A stretch of DNA of 64,000 nucleotides from Allacma fusca. Taxonomy: Eukaryota; Arthropoda; Collembola; Symphypleona; Sminthuridae. The DNA lies in NCBI GenBank assembly GCA_947179485.1, contig OX359245.1, positions 29,003,067-29,067,066 on the forward strand, given 5' to 3'. Positions 56,731 through 64,000 of the stretch are shown here, in pieces. The position numbers were made by a program, and so were the translations under genes. Below the pieces are notes generated by a model. It was not told the DNA's origin, made no database searches, and saw only the letters and a program-made list of their open reading frames with translations. The stretch's first letter is position 1. Every line of letters starts with the position of its first letter.

Positions 56731-58780
56731 TTAAAGATCTATTTACGCCTCTTCTCACATTACTCTCCTCGTAAACTAAAAAATAGCATTCCTTGGGATG
56801 TAAATGTTGCCCTAGCTCCCACAAGGAATGCATTTTTATTTATTTTGTTCCAATTTTTCTGTAATAGCCATATGTCAGTGTGTACTGATATTTGGACCAA
56901 CACTTTAATACGATTTAATATAAAAGTGACGATGCAAGTTTTTTTACATGCAAATACGTACCCTGTGATCTTGTTTCGCCTACTACTCTCCCAATGTGGC
57001 AAGAGCACATGTAACTGCAGGTCGGGATTTCGTATGATTGATTTTATTGTCCTAGGCAATGCCACAGCATGTTTGGGTTCTTAGGATACATGTGCTTGCG
57101 TGAACATGCATGTTATGATAGCGTCTAAAGTTTACAGCCATTTCTATTCACTCGTGTACTTATTATATCCTCGGAATGGAATGTAGCTCTAAAAGTTACC
57201 TTGTACAAGAACTCTGTATGTACCTAAGTTTTTTGTTTTCTATTTCATGGGTCCCAAGCATTAATTATATATGCAGTAAAACTTGTCTATAGTGGTTTCT
57301 CTAGGGTCAAGAAAATTTGACCACTATTAACAGGGACCATTGTGCCGGATATAGTGGTCCTAACCACTATATAGAGTAATCAAGATCAAATAATTCTCAC
57401 TCACGATTAATGCATTAATGCTTCCTCAGTATGCAATATTTTATTAACAATTACACTTTATTAAAGTAATTACATAACTTTTGAATGTTTTACTTTTAAC
57501 ACTGTTCCGTGGAGAAATTCTTGAAAGAATTGTACACATTGGTGTGCCGGATTTTTCAGCCAGAGATTTTGCTTTTGTTACCATTAATAAGGAAGAACTG
57601 ATGTCTCATCGTGGCAATCATTCTAATATTGCTGTCTCGGTTTTCGGAAAACTTGAACGTTCTGCTTTGTTTCCCTTTATGGCTGACAAGAGCGTTGTCC
57701 ACACGAAATTTTATTTTATTCGAATATATTTTTTATCGATGATTTCGGCATTTTAAGATGTTCTGCAACTTTCTTTCCAGAGGAACATTTTATAATTACT
57801 CTAATACTGATTTTATTGAAATTGGAATAGATTTTCTGTATTTTACACAAAACGACATAATTCTAAGTCCCTTTAAAATAACTAAGAAAACTTATCATAT
57901 CGAGCACACATAAGTAACCAGTCCAAGCCCCAACACCGGTTGAGAAATGCATGGTATGGAATCGTTATGACGTTTTTCAATTTGACTAATTTCGCGCGAT
58001 TTAAATTTACACTGATTTTTATTCGGACCACTGTATGCAGAGTTGAAAGCATTCATTTCTATGCGAATGGTCAAATAACCCAGCCCATAATTGGCAGGGG
58101 ACCATTATATAAAAATCTATTATATGCGGGGTGTACGTAATGTTAAAAGAGAGTACTTATGACGGGGAAACCTGATATGGACCACAATGAGGAGGAAACC
58201 ACTACAAAGCCACTATAGATAAGTTTAACTGTAATTGTTCTAGGAATGCCTCAGGCAAAACACAGTCTCCCTGTGTTAATTCTCAAAACACATTTTTAAA
58301 AACTTGAGTTTTTTTCTGGGCAGATCTGTTTCTCAAATCCTTTCCGGACCTGAGGCCTATTTATATACAAAACCTTTATTGGACGTTGGAATGTTTGCTT
58401 GAGAATCTAGTAGGAAATTTCTTATTGAATGTTCTTATCATGCAAACTTTAAAAGTGGATTCCCTATCGTAGGGATTAACTCATTAACAGATGAAAAACG
58501 TTATTTAAGACAACAATTATTTCCCAGATGCACAACTGTGAGCCAAATGGTGCTATAGTCGCTTCTAATTTACAAAACATCTTGCTTATAACTGGAACTT
58601 AATTTGTTCCTACTGGAAATTCCACGTCGTAATATTTACACTCATTGTCAGTTTGGGAAAATATAGCAACATACAGTGTACTCTCACGCATGGGACGCTT
58701 TCACAGGAAAGGTTTCCCCATTGAGAAAATTGTAAGAAATATAATGTTTTTTTCATTGTTAGTAACAACGCGCCGGACTG
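56731..58780. repeat. second copy of the 31665-32820 block, split by an insertion
   Basis: 56731-57270 and 58240-58780 match successive parts of 31665-32820. The interruption begins and ends at a TA-rich site and is listed separately. The first part also resembles the sequence upstream of cuticle-like gene 1 near 24140-24225. Confidence 0.8.
57274..58231. mobile_element. Tc1/mariner (pogo/Tigger)-like element
   Basis: The ends are CAGTAAAACTTGTCTATAGTGG and an inverted partner ending ccactatagataagtttaactg. CAGT plus AAACTT-CTATAGTGG ends and a TA-rich target are typical of pogo/Tigger elements. The uninterrupted paralogous block at 32205-32215 serves as an empty site. Short ORFs at 57481-57756 and 57940-58140 do not show a transposase signature. 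Confidence 0.7.
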
Positions 58781-60320
58781 TGAAATTCGGATTCCGATTC
58801 CCGTCCCTGATTACAACTCATTATATAATTACTAGTACCCTTACTACCCCGTGCTTCGCACAGGAGCAATTACTTGTGTAAATAAATAGTGTAAATAATA
58901 AAAGTGTAAATGGCAATAAATCTCGTATCAAGGTCTGTCGAGAAGGATTAATATTGATATCCCGCTTCGCCAGGCAAAGTAATCTCATATAAGAAGTGAA
59001 GTATTAACTGCAAGCAAAGATGGGCCCCCAGCCTAGATCTAGGATGGAATCTAGGCACAAATGCTAGGCTGGCTTACAATGGAGTTAAAATTTAGGCTAG
59101 CGTCTAGGATGGGCTCCAAAAAGTGATGGGCGTACAGGGAAGATATAGGGAAGTTGCCAAATAATGGAACATTATGTGCTTTAGAGTAGGCTAGGCCAAA
59201 CAGAAACTAAACTGCCTAGACGGAATATAGATTGGCTAGCATATATGGCGCACGCATACTAACGGATCTACAGCTTGCTCTGCACGCCGGTATTAAAATG
59301 CAAGTTTTACGTTTGCAGTTTGCACATCCATTGAAGATGGATTAACAAATGGACAAATAAAGGTATTATGCTTATCATGTATATATATGAAGGGTACGAA
59401 TACAGGCTTATGTGTAGGAAAGATTGAGGGCGAGGGACTGCCTTCTAGGCAAGGGTTCGCTTGAATGCCTTTCCTATACACCATTATGGGTAGGCTAAGC
59501 GCTATTGGATGCCGTAAATGGGGGATGATTTAATTGTACAAGCTCTGCTAATAGGCTATGAGGTGGGGCCGCCGATGATTTTTGAATCTGGGCAGGATGT
59601 AGGCTGCGGTTATACAAAGGCCCATGTTTGACTGCAAGACTAACAATTCGTTTCATATAGGTAGTTGGCAATTCATCATCAAAATATTATGGAACAGCTT
59701 CCGGCCCACTAAAGTTTTTTCCCAAACTCAATATTGACTATACACGTGGAATTTAACTAATCGCTTGATCAGTTTAATACCAACGTCGTTATTAAATCTT
59801 GCTGTTGCATCACTGTATGGTGCTTCACCCCTTATTGTTAGTGGATCAGCACACCGTGCTGATCAAATATGATTTTGTATGTTATTATAATTTGTATATA
59901 GATCCGTTGTACCGCAATATTGTAACTCAGACAACTAAGCCTCAGACACTGGACGCACTGATTATTTAAAATGAAAGGATTTCATATTAGCGCAACACAT
60001 TTAACTTGCTATAGTTACTAAAGTCCATGGTTCCTACAAATCCATTTTACATCCGAATGATATTTTTATGGATATAAAGATCAAAACTCTGGAGGCTTGT
60101 AATTATTCTTCCTAATAAGAATCCCACACTAATGTGAACTAAGTTCAGTCATTAAAATTCTCCTCTTATCAAATTATTCAGTACTGTAACCGAACGTAGT
60201 TTTTATCACTACCAGTCTTAATTTAATCCAAATTTGATGATTTATGTCTGATGTTTATAATAATTATGGTTAGCGCTGTTAAGTGATAATCTAAAATGGC
60301 GTAATATTGCGAACTTCCAG
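58781..60320. other. intergenic, mostly unrecognised
   Basis: No supported gene. Contains copy B of the short dispersed repeat at 59815-59905 and some ctaggct-rich sequence at 59030-59120. Confidence 0.4.
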
Positions 60321-60326
60321 TATGCT

Positions 60327-60456
60327 GCAAGCAGTAGGTATATGCCGAGAAGAACAGCGAGCTGAGCGAGCTGAAAAACCTCTCCACTGCGACAGAGTTT
60401 CAGCTTTCAGCCCGCTGTGCTTCTCGGCTTGTTGTATATACCACCGACTTGCTTGG
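60327..60456. repeat. imperfect hairpin
   Basis: gtatatgccgagaagaacagcg with gagctgaaa on the left pairs with tttcagc, cccgctgtgcttctcggc and gtatatacc on the right around a loop of about 20 bases. It could be a very short MITE or a structured transcript; no target duplication was seen. Confidence 0.6.
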
Positions 60457-60589
60457 CTGTATAGTAAATCAGCCGGGAGGGTTTGAATTCGTGAAATAAG
60501 CCGCGAAGGTTTGAATTGTACTACAAACGCGCGAAGGTTTAAATCAACAGAAGTGCTCAATAATAATAAAGGATAGATATATAATATTT

Positions 60590-61025
60590 TACCGGCTGTC
60601 TGTTTCGTTAGAAACGGGATAACTCGTGTTCGTGAGAGATGAAGGATATATGGTACGAGATGGAAAGATGGAGTAAATGTGTTATAATAGAGTACATAGG
60701 TGACCAAATTAGTTGTATATTAAGAGTTAAACTTGACCGGTGGTCCAACTCACTCATTAGGACGTAGGGTTAGCAGAAAAATTGATTAGAATAAAGTCCA
60801 GGTATTTTAGAAACGTTAGGAAAAAGTATAGACATTGGTATTGGTGTTTAGAAACCCAAAGTGAGCTACTCGAAATTGACATTATAAGCAAATGCAAGCA
60901 TGATCCGTAGAATGAGAAAATGCAAATGAGTCAAAACGGTAGGCTACTCTCTGTGAAATGGAGCTGGACTCCAGCTAAAATATGTAAACGCAGTTTAGGC
61001 TACTGAAGCCTGAACACTGTCGTTT
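60590..61025. repeat. dispersed repeat, copy 2
   Basis: It matches 27390-28195 without the insertion, from tgtttcgttagaaacgg to gtttaggctactgaagcctgaac. Confidence 0.7.
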
Positions 61026-61900
61026 AGTCCTGCATCTCCGGACTCTTTATCACGTTAACTTATAATTATTATCGATACATTTAGAATATCACTCATCACG
61101 TTTCAGTCTAATCCATATTATTGCCTTAAAAGGTGAAATTGCAGTCGTGAAAACATTATTCATCATTACTATTAACATCCAACAGGGTGTATTTGGTGCG
61201 AGTAGAGTTGTCAGAATTTCCGCGTTAATCTTCCAGGGTCAGATAAACATTTATTTAGATCCTCCATTTATGTTGTATTCGAAGCCTGTTCTCCAATTGA
61301 AAAGATAACTAACAATAAACTCTTCTCATTTATCGCCTGGTCCTCTGGAGTTGAGCGTCTCGCTTTATGATATCACAATTACGGACTTGTAAATAGATAT
61401 ATGAAGACTATTCCTCTGACTTCACATCAGAAATGTCCTTAATTATGTACAAATGAATGTTCATTTTTTTAAAACCCGAAAGAACATTGATATGTTTACA
61501 TAATCCTGACTTGCAAATACCTGTATAAAAATGAGCTACTGTTCGTAAATGCACGTAACCTTAGCATTGCAATAGTTGCACGAAAGCAGACACAATATGG
61601 TATAGTGGGCTAAAATACCAGCTACTTTTGTAGGTATTTCAAGTATTCATGGTATCAGCAAATTTATCAGCTCGAGTAGTTAACCCAGTGGTTTTAAAAT
61701 ATTTTCGTATTTGCGTACTACTGACTTTGTTTCACTGCATGCAAACATATACGTGAGCACAGCATCGCAGAACCTATTGAACAATTGCTTTCAACGAGAT
61801 TTTCTGTCTTCTTCAATACACTCTATTCACATAATTATTTCCCTACATCTGAGGTTTTGTTTCCCCATCGGATTCGGATAAGACCTCTGGTGTCAAAATA
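61026..61900. other. upstream region of the intact Rab2-like gene
   Basis: No ORF or repeat recognised. The promoter of the gene should lie here but no clear TATA or initiator stands out. Confidence 0.35.
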
Positions 61901-62518
61901 ATGTCGGAGTTAAGTTTTAAATACGTCATTGTTGGGGAGTCAGGAGTAGGAAAAACTGCTCTACTGGAACAGTTCGTAGAAAACCGGTTTAATATGAATT
62001 TAAGAAACACAATAGGAGTAGAGTTCACTCGTCAAGTAATAACCCTAGACGGAAAGGAAATAGTGCTACACATTTGGGACACATGTGGGGGAGAAAAGTT
62101 TTTCTCCCTGACACGAACGTACTATCGTGGAAGTGTTGGGGCCATTCTGGTTTATGATATTACAAGAAGACATACTTTTAATCAACTCAACGTCTGGCTG
62201 GAAGACCTCAGGCGTCACTGTGGATCTCACATAGTGATAATGTTAATCGGGAACAAAAATGACATGGAGGACCAACGAGAAGTACGGAAAGAGGAGGGGG
62301 AAGTATATGCAGAAGAGCATGGTTTGATATTTAAAGAGACTTCCGCAAGAACTGGTGTGGAAGTCCAGGACGCTTTCATCCTCGCAGCGAAAACAATTTT
62401 TTGGAAGGTTAAATTGGGCGATCTTAACATCAGTAGGATTTCAGACAGTTTCAAAATAGGGATGGACCAACATGTCAAACCTTCGAAATCTCTAAGCTTG
62501 GCGAACAAATGCTGTTGA
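61901..62518 (+). CDS. Rab2-like small GTPase, atypical switch II
   Basis: A single uninterrupted exon of 205 codons. The guanine-nucleotide motifs are G1 GESGVGKT (residues 12-19), switch I NTIGVEF, G3 WDTCGGE, G4 GNKND (117-121), G5 ETSAR (146-150), and a C-terminal CC for geranylgeranylation. Segments such as YYRGSVGAILVYDITRR and EEHGLIFKETSA are closest to Rab2, a Golgi and endosomal trafficking GTPase of about 213 residues. The normal WDTAGQE is changed at two positions: Ala to Cys and the catalytic Gln to Gly (residue 64). In Ras-family proteins loss of this Gln lowers intrinsic GTP hydrolysis, so the product might stay GTP-bound. The absence of introns suggests an origin by retroposition, and the pseudogene at 33630 is a sister copy with the same Cys. 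It may be expressed, but no promoter was identified. Confidence 0.85.
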   Translation: MSELSFKYVIVGESGVGKTALLEQFVENRFNMNLRNTIGVEFTRQVITLDGKEIVLHIWDTCGGEKFFSLTRTYYRGSVGAILVYDITRRHTFNQLNVWLEDLRRHCGSHIVIMLIGNKNDMEDQREVRKEEGEVYAEEHGLIFKETSARTGVEVQDAFILAAKTIFWKVKLGDLNISRISDSFKIGMDQHVKPSKSLSLANKCC

Positions 62519-64000
62519 AGAATATGTTCTGCATCCTGTTTTTTGTCAAAATTTGTCAAAATTGCTTACGACTCAAATCCAACCATGAGTAACAAAATTG
62601 AGTCAGAAACGTTCCAATTCATAAAATTATGAAGATTTGTATGTATTTTTCAAATGAATGGAAAAAAATTAAAGTATAGGAACCACTAATAAAAATAACC
62701 TGGAGAGAATATTGTAGATAGCATCCCAGGAACTGAGCCTGACCAAGGATAGTATAGAAGCCGTTTGTACTATTCAGGATTGCCCTCATAAGCAGAGGAC
62801 ACTGTTTGTATTAAAGGTATGGGCTGCAGTTTAGAATGAAACTCATCCACCGGAACAACAATTATCTAAATCTGCGATTTATAGATATGTCAGATAAAAA
62901 ACATAGAACCTGCATTTAGTTCAGAGTCAAATGTATGTTTATCAAAAGATAACTGTTAGCTGCACTCGTGTGACCGTGTCCTCGATATGTAAGGTGACTA
63001 TGCTATACATAAAACATGTGCAACCTCGAAATATTAGGTTCAAAGATAATTCGAGCATTCTTAATTTCTAGAGAGAAATGTAAAACTAATTAATTACTGC
63101 TAAAAATAGATCCTCGATCATAATAATCCCATAGAAACCTACATATGCTGGCAAATTTTGGCACAAAAATCATCTGCATAAAGTTGGGTTTATAGTTTCA
63201 CTTTCCCTTAGTTTTCCTTTACTTTTCAGAAAATTTTCCCTTTTCGCACGTTTATACTTTGCGTTTGCTACAAGTGATACCTCACAAATAATTCGATGCT
63301 CACGTGCTTTTCATTTCATGCGCGAAGCCATTTATACTTTCAATTAAGGCGCGTAATTATTCCTTTATCTTCCTTTTTCTACAAAATGAAACAGTTCGTG
63401 TGAACATAAGCAATTCATCCAGACGTTGTAATTAAGATTCGGTATAAAATTGAATCAGCAACAATTTCATCGGAACGTATCAGGTATTTCATAAACCAGA
63501 AGTGTCAATTTCCGAAACATGTTTAGGAATTATTTTTCACGTTTGTGACACCAAGAACTGTTCCAGACCAATAAATACAGCTGTAGAAATACTAGATACA
63601 AAACTGCTGTAAACTGGGGGAATCAAAGTATGAACGGGTCACTCCCCTATTTGGGAGTTTTTTTTTAATTTCGAAAAGAAACCTTTCATTTACGATCTTA
63701 TCTAAGGGGTTAATTCAAAGAAACATATGCGCTTTTATCAAGTTCTGCAAGGATATGATAAATTAATTATCGTATCCTTATCATATCCAAAACTTTAATG
63801 ATCATAAAATTCACTTTTTAATTTCTTCGATTCTGATTTATCGGAGCATACGTTCTGTTCAGCTATTTTTGGCTTCCCAAGCAATAGTTTCGTGCAAACT
63901 TACTTCTTCGGTTTTCATTTTTCCAAACACTAATCACTTCGCAAGAATACGTCAGAGATATTTTCCATCACGATAGTGGTACATAATTTTGTTCAGTATG
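62519..64000. other. 3' flank, nothing recognised
   Basis: AT-rich non-coding sequence to the end of the window. Weak similarity to sequence upstream of the other Rab2-like gene near 63000-63060. Confidence 0.35.

Overview
This is a eukaryotic, AT-rich, gene-poor and transposon-rich window, most likely from an arthropod and probably a hexapod. The evidence is two cuticle-type secreted protein genes whose signal peptide is split by an intron after three codons, a multi-TM chemoreceptor-like gene, core promoters of TATA plus TCAGT initiator type, and a mix of hAT-, PIF/Harbinger-, piggyBac- and Ty3/gypsy-like elements. I cannot name the species from sequence alone; a springtail-like genome would fit but that is only a guess.

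Layout. 0-4.7 kb is stacked non-autonomous DNA transposons. 4.95-6.84 kb (minus) is a chemoreceptor-like gene in several exons. 7.26-14.12 kb is a complete LTR-to-LTR retroelement with 235-bp LTRs, an open gag and only an integrase remnant of pol. 15.7-17.7 kb is repeat debris. 17.7-22.35 kb is a large imperfect palindrome with a 3.3-kb PIF/Harbinger transposon in it, carrying an open four-exon Myb/SANT-like gene and a DDE transposase interrupted only by a one-base homopolymer shift. 22.8-24.2 and 30.3-31.75 kb are a duplicated block, each with an intact alanine-rich, cuticle-like secreted protein gene (minus). 33.63-34.24 kb is a broken Rab2-like GTPase gene and 61.90-62.52 kb an intact paralogue; both lack the catalytic glutamine. 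42.99-54.92 kb is an animal-type fatty acid synthase-like gene (KS-AT-DH-ER-KR-ACP, no thioesterase) that keeps a recognisable promoter and most active-site motifs but carries stops, frameshifts and a piggyBac-like insertion inside an exon. Its first intron holds a pile of nested hAT-like elements.

The most unusual theme is a class of non-autonomous elements with hAT-like ends (YAG-type terminal inverted repeats, 8-bp target duplications) whose arms are filled with degenerate copies of one short motif, mirrored between the arms. The motif differs between families (TTGCAATT, CGATATCG, GACTGAG, GGGGACGGGAC, GTATTTTG, GTTCAGTT, CGGTACCG). At least eight such elements have a target duplication readable in the sequence.

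Intact coding capacity is limited to the two cuticle-like genes, one Rab2-like gene, the transposon-borne Myb/SANT gene, the retroelement gag, and perhaps the chemoreceptor-like gene. No tRNA, rRNA or CRISPR array was recognised.
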